From the NCBI GenBank assembly GCA_016714225.1, contig JADJNS010000009.1, forward strand, positions 186,001-250,000: a DNA stretch of 64,000 nt, given 5' to 3'. This document shows, piece by piece, positions 16,243 through 24,941 of this stretch (the stretch's first letter is position 1; every line of letters starts with the position of its first letter). A program made the translations under genes and the position numbers. The DNA is from Archangiaceae bacterium. GTDB lineage: Bacteria; Myxococcota; Myxococcia; Myxococcales; Myxococcaceae. The notes beneath the pieces were generated by a model. That model did not search any database, had not been told where the DNA came from, and saw only the letters and a list, made by a program, of their open reading frames with translations.

Positions 16243-17564
16243 ATGAAGAAGAAACTGGCCCTCTCAGTGGCGACGCTGGCGGTGCTGTTCGGGCTGCCTG
16301 CGCTGGCGCAGAACTCGGCGGACAACCCGGAGTGCCTGGGAGACGACTGCGGCGCGCCGGCGACGGTGGGCGGCGGTGCTCGTGCAGCTGTGGGTGCAGC
16401 GTGGGTGGCGTACACGGACGACGGCAAGACGCTGGCGTACACCGACGACGCTGACGGCGACGGCAAGAGCGACAACAACGACAACTGCCCGTTCTCGTCG
16501 AACCGCGACCAGGCCGACGGCGACGGCGACGGCGTGGGCGACACCTGCGACAACTGCGCGGTCGGCTCGAACGTGGCGCAGCTCGACACCGACGGCGACG
16601 GTCAAGGCGACGTGTGCGACGGCGACATGGACGGCGACAGCGTGGCGAACGCGGTCGACAACTGCCCGGGCATTCCGAACACGGACCAGAAGGTGACGAT
16701 GCCGGGCAAGCGCGCGAACGGCGACATCGGCGACGTGTGCAACGACGACGACGACTTCGACGGCCACCCGGACGGCGACGACAACTGCCCGCTGTTCGCG
16801 AACTCGGTGCAGTCTGACCCGATTCCCTCGGGCGTCACCTGCAACTTCGACGGCGACCAGGACAACATCGGCGACAACTTCGACAACTGCCCGGGCAAGC
16901 AGAACCCCACGCAGACCGACACCGACGGCGACGGGCTGGGCGACGTGTGCGACCTCGACCAGGACAACGACGGCATCTTGAACAAGGCCGACAACTGCTC
17001 GACGGTGCGCAACCGCAACCAGCTCGATGACGACGGCGACGGCCAGGGCGACCTGTGCGACGCGCGGTACTGCGTGGTGGTCGACCCGACCAGCCCCGAC
17101 AGCTGCCTCGACCCGAAGCTCCCGTTCCAGGTGCACGGGGGTGGCTTCATCACCCTGAAGAAGGGCGAGAAGTTCCGCCTGCCGCTGTTCGCGAACCGCA
17201 ACGGCGCGGCCATCGAGTACACGTGGACGATTCCTCGGGCGGGCGGCCTGCCGGCTCGGTGGCGGCCATCGAGAACCCGAAGGGCGCGGTGACGATGTCG
17301 CGGCACTGGCAGTACGCGTACCAGGACGGTCACGTGCCGACCTTCACTGCTGACGTCGACGGCGACTACACCCTGCAGCTCTCGGGTCACCTGGTGTTCC
17401 CCGACCGCGCGTACCCGGCCTCGGACACCTCGACCAGCGACCTGCACCTCAAGGCCGAGCCGAGCGGTGGCAGCGCCTGCAGCGTGACCGAAGCCTCAGC
17501 CTCGCTGATGGGCCTCGCGCTCGCCGGCCTCGCGCTGATTCGCCGCCGCACCGCCAAGAAGTAA
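16243..17564 (+). pseudogene. TSP3-repeat MYXO-CTERM-like surface protein, tandem copy 2 (frameshift near the C-terminus)
   Basis: Same plan as copy 1: signal peptide MKKKLALSVATLAVL, TSP3 repeats, beta domain and the ACSVTEASASLMGLALAGLA tail with RRR. ATG 16243 was preferred over 16219 because it gives a compact signal peptide after a GGGAG site. One C is missing at 17233-17234 relative to copy 1, which ends the main frame at 17292 and places the last 110 residues, including the sorting tail, in another frame. Two further losses (one G near 16375, two bases near 16400) cancel each other in phase but turn the CSCSCGCS segment into ARAAVGAA. If real, the product is unanchored and lacks the Cys cluster; an assembly error would restore both. 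Confidence 0.65.
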
Positions 17565-17592
17565 GCAGCGCACCATGTGCGTGAAGTGAAGA

Positions 17593-17627
17593 CCCCCGGT
17601 GGGCCCTTCGCGGCCGCCGGGGGTTTT
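17593..17627 (+). terminator. Rho-independent terminator after TSP3 gene copy 2
   Basis: CCCCCGGTGGGCC pairs with GGCCGCCGGGGG (one bulge) around a TTCGC loop and is followed by TTTTCGCTTTC. It separates the tandem TSP3 genes from the VWA lipoprotein genes. Confidence 0.8.
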
Positions 17628-17721
17628 CGCTTTCATCCTCCTGCGAGCGTGCTTTGATTCTTTGAAGAAAGCGGGAGCTCACGACACTTGCCCAAAGTCG
17701 CAAGAAAGGAGCTTGAAGCAC

Positions 17722-19728
17722 ATGAAACGGCTCTCACTCTGGCTCGCGCTTTCGTTGAGCAGCGCCTGCTCCGATTCTTTTCTGCAGCCCAAAGAGGCTG
17801 AGCCCACCAACATCGACGACCGTCTCACCTTGAAGGGCCAGGTCTGCACCTCGGTGCCCGACCCGACCGGCTTCCCGGTCAAGGTGGTGCTGGTGGTCGA
17901 CCAGTCGGGCTCGATGTGCGTCTCTGACCCGCCCGGCTCGCAGATGCAGGGCAGCTTCTGCGCCGACGCGCTGTCGCGGCAGCCTCCTCCGATTCCCACC
18001 GAGCCGGCGCGGGTGCGCGCGCTCAAGAAGCTGTTCGGCCAGTTCGCCGCGCAGCCCAACGTGCAGGTGGCGATTCTGCCCTTCGAGACCAACGTGAAGG
18101 GCACCTGGCCGCCGGGCGGGGGCTTCGCTTCGCTGGCCGACGCCGCGAACCTGGCCTCGGCCACCGCGCGGGTGAACTCGCTGCAGAGTGAGCTCGGCAA
18201 GGGCACCGACTACCAGGGCGCGCTGTCGGCGGCGTACAGCCTGGTGTCGAGCGACATCTTCAAGACCGAGCTGATGCAGCCCGAGCTGCTGCCGCGCACC
18301 CGCTACGTGGTGGTGTTTCTCACCGACGGCACGCCGTACCCGAAGTGCGCGGCCAACGACATGCTTTCGCAGTACGCCGACCAGGACAACCCCGACCTGC
18401 TGTGGGCCGACTCGTCGAGCGCGATGACGTTCTGCAACGCCATCAACCCCCAACCGTGTATGGACCCGACCAGCTCGGACTGCGTGTTCGGCTACGTGGC
18501 GGGCACCGACCGCAACCAGAACTACCAGCTCTACTCGTACGTCGACCAGCTGCTCGAGCTGAAGGCCTCGCACAACATCGGCGACGTGCGGCTGCACACC
18601 GTGCTGCTGTTCAACGAAGAGGCGGTGCGCAACTGCGGCACCATGTGCCAGGACCTCTACGGCAGCTACCCCAACGTTCCGCCCGGCCAGTACCCTCAAG
18701 CGGCGCACAAGATTGCCCAGCACATTCTCACCAAGCTCGCCGAGCGCGGTAACGGCATCTTTCAAGAGTTCGACGACAACGCCGGCGTGGCGAACTTCTC
18801 GCTCGGCGCGCTCGACTACTCTTCGCTCGCCTCGCGCAACGTGATGAAGACGCTGCTGGTGCGCAGCCTCACCGCGGCGCCCGGAGACGTCGACCGGGTC
18901 GACGACGCCGACGGCGACGGGCTGATCGACAAGCGAGACAACAACTTCTACGCGATGAGCATCGGCAAGAACTGGACGGCGCAGCAGTTCGCCGCCGACA
19001 GCGATGGCGACTGCTTCGACGACAACTTCGAGGTGCTCCACTACGACGACGGCTTTCGCGCCAACGTGAAAGACGGGCGCGGCTGCGACCCGATGTCGCC
19101 GCTGACCCTCAACTGCTCGTGCCGCGACACCGACGGCGACGGGCTCTCGCAGTACGCCGAAGACTACCTGCACACCCGCCAGACGGTGGTCGACAGCGAC
19201 GGCGACGGAATTCCCGACGGCATGGAGGCGCGCTACGGCCTCGACCCCACCAAGCCGCAGGCGAACGGGCTCGACACCGACGGCGACGGCAACCCCGACT
19301 TCGCCGAGTTCCGCGCCGACTCGAGCCCGATTCAGCGCGACAACGCGTTCTTCGACAAGAACGGCTACGAGTACGAGATCACGCCCACCGAGCTGCCCAA
19401 CAACACCATCTGCTACGACTTCTCGGTCAGCAACCTGCAGATGGTGAAGACCGACGGGCTGCCCGGCGCGCAGCGCATCGGCTTCAACCTCTTCAAGGTG
19501 TACTTCGCCGAGAGCCCCGAGAGTGGCGTGGCGACCGACTACGGCACCTGGCGCACCGCGTGCGCGTGGGCGCAGTACGCGCCGCCTACCGTGCGCGCGC
19601 CCGCCGGCCCCGAGCTCGACTTCGGGCCCGACCCGAAGACCCCCGCCGCTCCGTTCAAGCAACCCTCGACCATGACCAGCGCCGCCGACTACCTGGTCGC
19701 GAACCGCTGCATCGGAATTCACCCGTGA
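17722..19728 (+). CDS. VWA-domain lipoprotein with TSP3 calcium-binding repeats
   Basis: A 668-aa predicted lipoprotein with an AAAGGAG site upstream, signal peptide and Cys16 in LSSACSDSF. The VWA domain begins GQVCTSVPDPTGFPVKVVLV and carries an intact metal-ion site motif DQSGSM (DxSxS), with VVVFLTDGTPYP as the later metal-site strand. Such domains bind partner proteins through a divalent metal. About residue 390 onward come TSP3 repeats (DADGDGLID, DSDGDCFDD, DTDGDGLSQ, DSDGDGIPDGME, DTDGDGNPD), then a C-terminal domain starting TICYDFSVSNLQMVKT, shared with its paralogs. It is first in a tightly packed run with the next two genes (4-base overlap, then 15-base gap). An outer-membrane adhesin or motility role, as for VWA lipoproteins of gliding myxobacteria, is inference. 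Confidence 0.82.
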   Translation: MKRLSLWLALSLSSACSDSFLQPKEAEPTNIDDRLTLKGQVCTSVPDPTGFPVKVVLVVDQSGSMCVSDPPGSQMQGSFCADALSRQPPPIPTEPARVRALKKLFGQFAAQPNVQVAILPFETNVKGTWPPGGGFASLADAANLASATARVNSLQSELGKGTDYQGALSAAYSLVSSDIFKTELMQPELLPRTRYVVVFLTDGTPYPKCAANDMLSQYADQDNPDLLWADSSSAMTFCNAINPQPCMDPTSSDCVFGYVAGTDRNQNYQLYSYVDQLLELKASHNIGDVRLHTVLLFNEEAVRNCGTMCQDLYGSYPNVPPGQYPQAAHKIAQHILTKLAERGNGIFQEFDDNAGVANFSLGALDYSSLASRNVMKTLLVRSLTAAPGDVDRVDDADGDGLIDKRDNNFYAMSIGKNWTAQQFAADSDGDCFDDNFEVLHYDDGFRANVKDGRGCDPMSPLTLNCSCRDTDGDGLSQYAEDYLHTRQTVVDSDGDGIPDGMEARYGLDPTKPQANGLDTDGDGNPDFAEFRADSSPIQRDNAFFDKNGYEYEITPTELPNNTICYDFSVSNLQMVKTDGLPGAQRIGFNLFKVYFAESPESGVATDYGTWRTACAWAQYAPPTVRAPAGPELDFGPDPKTPAAPFKQPSTMTSAADYLVANRCIGIHP

Positions 19729-21548
19729 CGAGAGCGCGTTGGCTTGGGCTCTTGGCGGTGGCGCTCGCGGTGGGCTCGTGCACCGACACGTACCTCGAAG
19801 ACCCGCGCAACCAGTCGGAGATTCCCGCCGACCGCACCGTGGCGGTCGAGGGCCAGTTCTGCACCGCCTCGCCGAACGAGGTGGTGCGGCCCATCAAGAT
19901 CGCCCTGCTGATGGACGCGTCTCAGTCGATGCGCGTCACCGACCCGATGGGCCAGCGCGCGCTGGCGCTGGTCGACCTGATGGCGAACCTGCCGCAGGAC
20001 CCCGAAATCTACATCACCGTGCTGACCTTCGCCGGCAGCACCTCGGGGTGGATCATCGCGAACGCGATGAACCAGCAGGTGCCCGAGTTTCACCAGCTCA
20101 TCTCCATCTCGCCGCAAGAGCGGCTCAACGTGGCGCAGCGGCTGCTCAACTTCAGCACCGCCGGGGTGCCGAATCCCAACCGCGACTCCACCGACTTCGT
20201 GAAGCCGCTGGCCGACATCTACTCGCTCATCGCCAAAGACATCGGCGACACCCGGGTGAAGCTGGGCATGGAAACGCGAGCCCGCTACTCGGTCATCTTT
20301 CTCTCCGACGGTCACCCCACCAACAACCAGGACGACGAGCTCTTGTGCATGGACGCGGTGACCCGCATTCGCCAGCTCAAAGACCTCGCCGACGACGTGC
20401 GGGTGAACACCGTGCACGTGTTCAACCCCAACGCGCCGGTGCTCTCGACGGTGTGCATGCTCGACGGCGGCATGGTGTCGACCGGCGGCTCGTCGTGCCG
20501 CATGCCGGTGCTGCCGCCCGGGGCGTGCCCGCTGCTGATCGTCAATCAAGACGCCGAGCGGCTCGAGCGCATGGCCGAGCTGGGCGGTGGCGACTTTCGC
20601 GACTTCAGAAATGGCGAGCCGATCAACTTCCTCAACTTTCGCTTCGGGCAGGTGCGGCACGCGTTCACGCTCGAGCAGGTGGTGGCGAGCAACTTCTCGG
20701 CGCCGCCGGGGTCCGACCTGCTGCTCGCCGACACCGACGGCGACGGCCTGCTCGACGGCGACGAGGCCACCGAGGTGACGAACCCCTGGGTGAGAGACAC
20801 CGACGGCGACGGCTTCAGCGACGGCGTCGAGGTGTACTTCCGCCAGCGCGCCTGCCCGAACGGCGCGATGGGCTGCATGTCGTTCATACCGAACCAGGTA
20901 GCGCAGCCCGACGGCGGCGGCCTCGACTTCGGCTGCCCGCCCGCGCTGCGCGGCGTCGACACCGACTGCGACGGCCTGCTCGACTGCGACGAGCAGCTGA
21001 TCGGCACCAACAGCCTGCGGGTCGACAGCGACGACGACGGCATACCCGACGCGATCGAGTGGCAGCACAAGACCTCGCCCTCGAACAAAGACCTGGGGCA
21101 AGACCCCGACAACGACAACGTCACCAACGGCGCCGAGCTGAAGCTGCACACCGACCCGCTCACCCTCGACACCGCCAAGCTCACCACCCTGGGCTACCGC
21201 TACAAGGTCGAGCGCGAGGGCAACGTCACCGACGCCGGGCGGCAGTGCTACTCGCTGCGCATCGACAACATCGCGCTGGCCAACACGCTCCCCGACACCC
21301 GCGACGCCGGCAACCCCGACGGCGGGCCGCCGCTGTACCGCCGCGGCGCGGGCTACAACGACATCTACGTGGCGTTCTCGTCGCTGCCCGGAGACGACCC
21401 CACCGGCCGCAGCATCGTGCGCCAGTTTCACTTCAAAGAGGTGCGCTTCCCGGTGGGGGGCATCAAGTCGCCGCCCGACGGGGTGATTCACGTCGAGCCG
21501 TCGAGCTTCATCGACGGCTGCGGTGTGCCACCAGTGCCGATGCCTTAG
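19725..21548 (+). CDS. VWA-domain lipoprotein with TSP3 repeats, second paralog in the run
   Basis: A 607-aa predicted lipoprotein starting at a GTG that overlaps the previous stop (GTGA). The signal peptide ends at Cys in AVGSCTDTY. The VWA domain opens GQFCTASPNEVVRPIKIALL and has the intact metal motif DASQSM, with VIFLSDGHPTNN later. TSP3 repeats follow (DTDGDGLLDGDE, DTDGDGFSDGVE, DTDCDGLLDCDE, DSDDDGIPDAIE, DPDNDNVTNGAE). The C-terminal domain begins RQCYSLRIDNIALANT, aligning with the CY...N segment of the other two family members. Translational coupling with the preceding paralog suggests they work together, possibly as a heteromeric surface complex. That is inference. Confidence 0.82.
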   Translation: MTRARWLGLLAVALAVGSCTDTYLEDPRNQSEIPADRTVAVEGQFCTASPNEVVRPIKIALLMDASQSMRVTDPMGQRALALVDLMANLPQDPEIYITVLTFAGSTSGWIIANAMNQQVPEFHQLISISPQERLNVAQRLLNFSTAGVPNPNRDSTDFVKPLADIYSLIAKDIGDTRVKLGMETRARYSVIFLSDGHPTNNQDDELLCMDAVTRIRQLKDLADDVRVNTVHVFNPNAPVLSTVCMLDGGMVSTGGSSCRMPVLPPGACPLLIVNQDAERLERMAELGGGDFRDFRNGEPINFLNFRFGQVRHAFTLEQVVASNFSAPPGSDLLLADTDGDGLLDGDEATEVTNPWVRDTDGDGFSDGVEVYFRQRACPNGAMGCMSFIPNQVAQPDGGGLDFGCPPALRGVDTDCDGLLDCDEQLIGTNSLRVDSDDDGIPDAIEWQHKTSPSNKDLGQDPDNDNVTNGAELKLHTDPLTLDTAKLTTLGYRYKVEREGNVTDAGRQCYSLRIDNIALANTLPDTRDAGNPDGGPPLYRRGAGYNDIYVAFSSLPGDDPTGRSIVRQFHFKEVRFPVGGIKSPPDGVIHVEPSSFIDGCGVPPVPMP

Positions 21549-21563
21549 TTCTCGAGGGGTGTG

Positions 21564-23849
21564 ATGACGACGAAACTTTCGATCGCGGTCGGAGTGCTGG
21601 CGTTCAACCTCGCCGCTTGCCAGTGCGGCGAGCCGTGCAACCCGGAGATCGACGACGACTGCCCGTACGACGCGGGGCCGACGCAGCCCGACCTGTGCAA
21701 CACCCCGAACGAGGGGTTGACCGACTCGAGCTGCATTCTGCCGCTGGCCTGCGGGCCCGACGCGGGGCGCTTCGGCTTCATCAACCCCAGTGACGCCGGC
21801 ATCGACCAAGACTGGTACTCGGCGACCTTCGGCACCCTGACCGCGCGCACCCTGCTGCACGTGCAGGCCGGCTACCTCGCGCCGGTGACGCCGGTCGACC
21901 TCTCGGTCACCGTGCTGCAGAACGACAACGGCATGCCGGGCGTGGCGCTGATTCGCAAGGTCGACGACCACGGCCAGGGCGCGCCGAAGCTGATCGACAT
22001 CTTGAAGCCGTACACCGAGAGCAACGGCAAGCTGCTCTTCCTGCTCGCCGACAAGGGCGGGCGCCTGCCGGTCTACGACGTGCGCAACCCGTACTTCATC
22101 TCGGTATGCACGCAAGAGAACCCCGACATGAACGAGCCCAACGACGCTCCCGACGGGGGGGCGACGCAGATTCCGCTCACCGCGGCGGGCGGGGTGCTGC
22201 GCGGCATGCAGTCGGGCTACCTCGCCACCGACAACGACGTCGACCGCTTCCAGTTCGTCGTGCCGGCCGGCGCCCCCGCGCCGCGCGACATCGTCTACGT
22301 GCACATCACCACCGCCGAGGCGCTGATGCCGCCGCCGCCCTACCGGCTCTCGTACACGCTCTACGACCCCAACAACGTGCCCATCTCGGAAGGGGTGACC
22401 GACAACGCGTTCTTGAAGGTCGACCTGGCGACCTCGCGCCTGGTGCGGGTGCCCGGCACGTACACGCTGGTGCTGCAGGGCTACAAGCAGAACCCCAACG
22501 ACCCCACCGTGGTGCAGGGCGACCTGCGGCAGAAATACGACATCGACGTGCAGGTGATGGAAGACCTCGACCGCGAAGAGCCCAACGACAGCATGGGCGA
22601 GGCGGCGCCCAGGGTGATGACGCTCTCACCGGGCAACTCGGTGACCAAGACCGGCCGGCTCTCGTACGTGCCCGACCCCGAGTTCTTCGCGTTCGACATT
22701 CCCGCCAGCGGCAACCACGCCACGATGTCGGTGAAGCTCACCGTGGCGCAGGCCAGCGGCCGCTTCGCGCCGCTCAACGGCCGCTCAGACCGGCAGCTGC
22801 GGGTGATGTCGGCGGTGCCCGGCACCACCGTGCCCGACAGCATCAACCGCTGCCTCACCGACTTTGCCGCGTGCCCCAAGGGGTATGACCCCAACGACAG
22901 CGCGCAGGCCGACCTGGTGGCGAAGATCTGCACCGGCTTCGCCGACGCCGGCAGCGGCGAGTGCCTGTGGCTCGAGCGCAACGCCAACCTCGACGCCAAG
23001 CACTTCCAAGACCTGAAGAACATGGCCGGCGTGATTCCGGTGCCGCCCCGCGGCGCGACCACCCGCTACTGGGTGGTGGTGGGCGACGACGGTAACAACT
23101 GGGCCGACGACGTCGACTGGACGCTCAGCGTCTCGCTCGCCGACGACTCTGACGAGGCGCGCTACCCCGCGGGCGGCGGCCTCACCAGCGCGCTCAACGG
23201 CAGCCTCAACGGCGAGCTCACCTACGGCTTCGGCCGCGTGCTCGACGACTGGGACCTGGGCCTGTGCGCGCGCAACCCCAACGGCGACAACGGCAACAGC
23301 AACAACTGCCACGGGGTGCGCTCACCGTTCGACTACGACGCGGTGCCCAGCGACGTCGACACGTACTCGTTCAACCTGGGCTTGGGGTCGGACCAGGCGT
23401 GGGGCCTGCAGTGGGACCTGTTCAAGGTCGACGGCGGCACGCTGCCTTCGGAAATCTCCATCGACCTCTCGTTCTGCGGCAACCCCCTCGCCGACGGAGG
23501 CTGCAGCATTCGCACCACCACCGCCTACCAGAGCGGCACCTTCTCGCCCTGGTACAGCGACGCGCTGCCCGACCGCGTGGTGGGCTGGTCGCGGCAAGAC
23601 ATGGGCAGCTTCGTGCGGGTGACCGCGACGCAGGCGCAGTGCCTGTGCTTCCAGCGCGCGTTCACCCAGTTCAAGATGGCGATCAGCGTCGCCGACCGCA
23701 ACTACTACGCCCCGATGGCGTACCGGGTGACCCAGACGGCCGGCGCGTACAGCGGCACGTTCATCGGAGACGGCGGCATGACCGCGACCTGTGGCCCGGT
23801 GGCGGCAGACGCCGGCCCCGGAGCGATACCCGCCTGCGGGCTGCCCTGA
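21564..23849 (+). CDS. Large Cys-containing lipoprotein with pre-peptidase-like beta domains
   Basis: A 761-aa predicted lipoprotein with Cys in NLAACQCGEPC. ATG 21564 is used; a GTG codon directly before it is also in frame, and AGGGG lies 4 bases upstream of the ATG. Two or three beta-sandwich modules resemble bacterial pre-peptidase C-terminal (PPC-like) domains, each with a DVDRFQFVVPAG or DPEFFAFDIPASG core followed by EPNDS/EPNDA turns. The second half is richer in Cys (CGNPLADGGCSIRT) and beta strands. No protease domain is present. It follows the VWA paralogs by 15 bases on the same strand, so it probably belongs to the same transcript and surface assembly. Confidence 0.72.
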   Translation: MTTKLSIAVGVLAFNLAACQCGEPCNPEIDDDCPYDAGPTQPDLCNTPNEGLTDSSCILPLACGPDAGRFGFINPSDAGIDQDWYSATFGTLTARTLLHVQAGYLAPVTPVDLSVTVLQNDNGMPGVALIRKVDDHGQGAPKLIDILKPYTESNGKLLFLLADKGGRLPVYDVRNPYFISVCTQENPDMNEPNDAPDGGATQIPLTAAGGVLRGMQSGYLATDNDVDRFQFVVPAGAPAPRDIVYVHITTAEALMPPPPYRLSYTLYDPNNVPISEGVTDNAFLKVDLATSRLVRVPGTYTLVLQGYKQNPNDPTVVQGDLRQKYDIDVQVMEDLDREEPNDSMGEAAPRVMTLSPGNSVTKTGRLSYVPDPEFFAFDIPASGNHATMSVKLTVAQASGRFAPLNGRSDRQLRVMSAVPGTTVPDSINRCLTDFAACPKGYDPNDSAQADLVAKICTGFADAGSGECLWLERNANLDAKHFQDLKNMAGVIPVPPRGATTRYWVVVGDDGNNWADDVDWTLSVSLADDSDEARYPAGGGLTSALNGSLNGELTYGFGRVLDDWDLGLCARNPNGDNGNSNNCHGVRSPFDYDAVPSDVDTYSFNLGLGSDQAWGLQWDLFKVDGGTLPSEISIDLSFCGNPLADGGCSIRTTTAYQSGTFSPWYSDALPDRVVGWSRQDMGSFVRVTATQAQCLCFQRAFTQFKMAISVADRNYYAPMAYRVTQTAGAYSGTFIGDGGMTATCGPVAADAGPGAIPACGLP

Positions 23850-23856
23850 TGCAGAC

Positions 23857-23897
23857 GGCCGATGCCGACGGTGACTCGCGGTCGGTCAGCGTCGGCC
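23857..23897. terminator. Imperfect hairpin between convergent genes
   Basis: GGCCGATGCCGAC (23857-23869) can pair with GTCAGCGTCGGCC (23885-23897) with two mismatched or G-T positions. There is no T-tract. It lies between the large lipoprotein gene and a convergent gene, so it may slow polymerase from either side. Confidence 0.35.
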
Positions 23898-23935
23898 CGG
23901 TCTCGCAGCTCGCCGGCCCGCTCGAGCTGCGCCGC

Positions 23936-24430
23936 TCAGCTGCCGGTGCAGCCGCCGTCGGGCTGGTCGATGGCGCCGCCGTCGAGCTTGCGCAGGCCGC
24001 AGCCCGAGAGCGCGATGGGCAGGTCGGCCGCGTTGGTGGCGTTCGACTTGATGTTCACCTGCCCGTGGTACCGCTGCACCTGCGTGGGGGTGAAGTTGAA
24101 CTCGATGAAGGTCGACTGCTTGGGCTTCACCGTGATGGGCAGCACGCTCGAGGGCGGGTCGGTGTCTTTCTGGTCCTGGAGCTTGAACTTGAAGGCGTCG
24201 TCTCCCGAGCGGGTGACGTCGCTGATGACCAGGTCTTTCTCGCCGCGGTTGGTGACCGAGATGTGGTCTTGAGCCGAAGTGCCGATGTACGTGCCGCTGG
24301 CGAAGTCGGTCTGGAAGGCCAGGGCGCTGCGATCGGTGAGGATGAAGGGCTCGTTGAAGGTAGGCTCGGTGCCGCAGGTGAAGAGGGTCATCATCGCAAC
24401 GAGGGAGACAGCAGCGATGCGGAAGCTCAT
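23936..24430 (-). CDS. Small lipoprotein with choice-of-anchor-D-type Ig-like domain
   Basis: A 164-aa predicted lipoprotein with signal peptide and Cys in TLFTCGTEPT. The rest is one Ig-like beta domain of the choice-of-anchor D/ASH type: LAFQTDFASGTYIGTSAQDH, ISVTNRGEKDLVISDV, then PKQSTFIEFNFTPTQVQ and ALSGCG. Such domains occur in surface proteins of myxobacteria as binding or spacer modules. The start (CAT at 24428-24430) overlaps the start region of a divergent lipoprotein gene by 14 bases, and no good Shine-Dalgarno sequence is visible. Confidence 0.72.
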   Translation of the reverse strand: MSFRIAAVSLVAMMTLFTCGTEPTFNEPFILTDRSALAFQTDFASGTYIGTSAQDHISVTNRGEKDLVISDVTRSGDDAFKFKLQDQKDTDPPSSVLPITVKPKQSTFIEFNFTPTQVQRYHGQVNIKSNATNAADLPIALSGCGLRKLDGGAIDQPDGGCTGS

Positions 24431-24941
24431 GCCGAAGATTTTAGCTGATGCCGCCCGACTCGTCGCGTTCGTGTTCGCGTTCTTTTTGGCCGGCTGCACC
24501 GACGAGAAGGGGCAGTTCGTCTTCGGGCGGGTCGCCGACCGCTGCAACACCGAGTGGCCGGTATGCGACACCATCGCCGGTTGCCTGCTGGGCGATTCGA
24601 GCTACATCGAGGGCAAGTTCCCCACCAACGGCAAGATCGGCGTGCAGCTGTTCGAGCCGTCGACCGTGACCGTGTCGTTCTTTCTCGAGAACGTGGCGGG
24701 CGCCGGTGAAGAGACGGTGCTCAACTTCTTCGAAGACCGCTGCCGCTCGCGGGTGCGGGTGGCGGTCGAGGGCCGCACCTTCGTCGGCGAGCAGGAGCAG
24801 GCCGGTATCGTGAAGCGCGCGGTCGACCTCTCGGGCGTAGGCGACCACCTCATCGAGTACACCTCGGACGCGCGGCTCACGTTCTTGATGAAGGTCGACG
24901 TGACCCCGCTGCGCCTCAAGGAGCAGGGTACCGGGCCTTGA
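24417..24941 (+). CDS. Small predicted lipoprotein, unknown function
   Basis: A 174-aa predicted lipoprotein. GAGGGAGA lies 8 bases before ATG 24417, which decides the start. The signal peptide (RLVAFVFAFFLAGC) ends at a clear lipobox Cys. The mature part has six Cys (CNTEWPVCDTIAGC and others) and a beta-rich C-terminal half. No family recognised. Its first 14 bases overlap the first codons of the divergent choice-of-anchor gene, and its last 26 bases overlap the end of the convergent recQ gene, so both ends are shared with neighbours. Confidence 0.65.
   Translation: MRKLMPKILADAARLVAFVFAFFLAGCTDEKGQFVFGRVADRCNTEWPVCDTIAGCLLGDSSYIEGKFPTNGKIGVQLFEPSTVTVSFFLENVAGAGEETVLNFFEDRCRSRVRVAVEGRTFVGEQEQAGIVKRAVDLSGVGDHLIEYTSDARLTFLMKVDVTPLRLKEQGTGP

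Larger units (their letters stand above)
14701..17564 (+). repeat. Recent tandem gene duplication (14701-15990 and 16279-17564)
   Basis: The two blocks of about 1.29 kb are nearly identical. By eye they differ at only about four substitutions (for example Leu/Phe and Ala/Val codons) and five indels. Identity begins abruptly inside the signal-peptide codons (GCGGTGCTG at 14701 and 16279) and ends at the stop codons. The spacer 15991-16278 and the N-terminal codons differ, which suggests either duplication plus gene conversion or strong recent homogenisation. Confidence 0.85.

Noticed and set aside
19719..22304. Long minus-strand frame opposite the VWA lipoprotein genes
   Set aside because: The plus strand has signal peptides, VWA motifs and TSP3 repeats; the antisense product is Val/Arg/His-rich with no motif.
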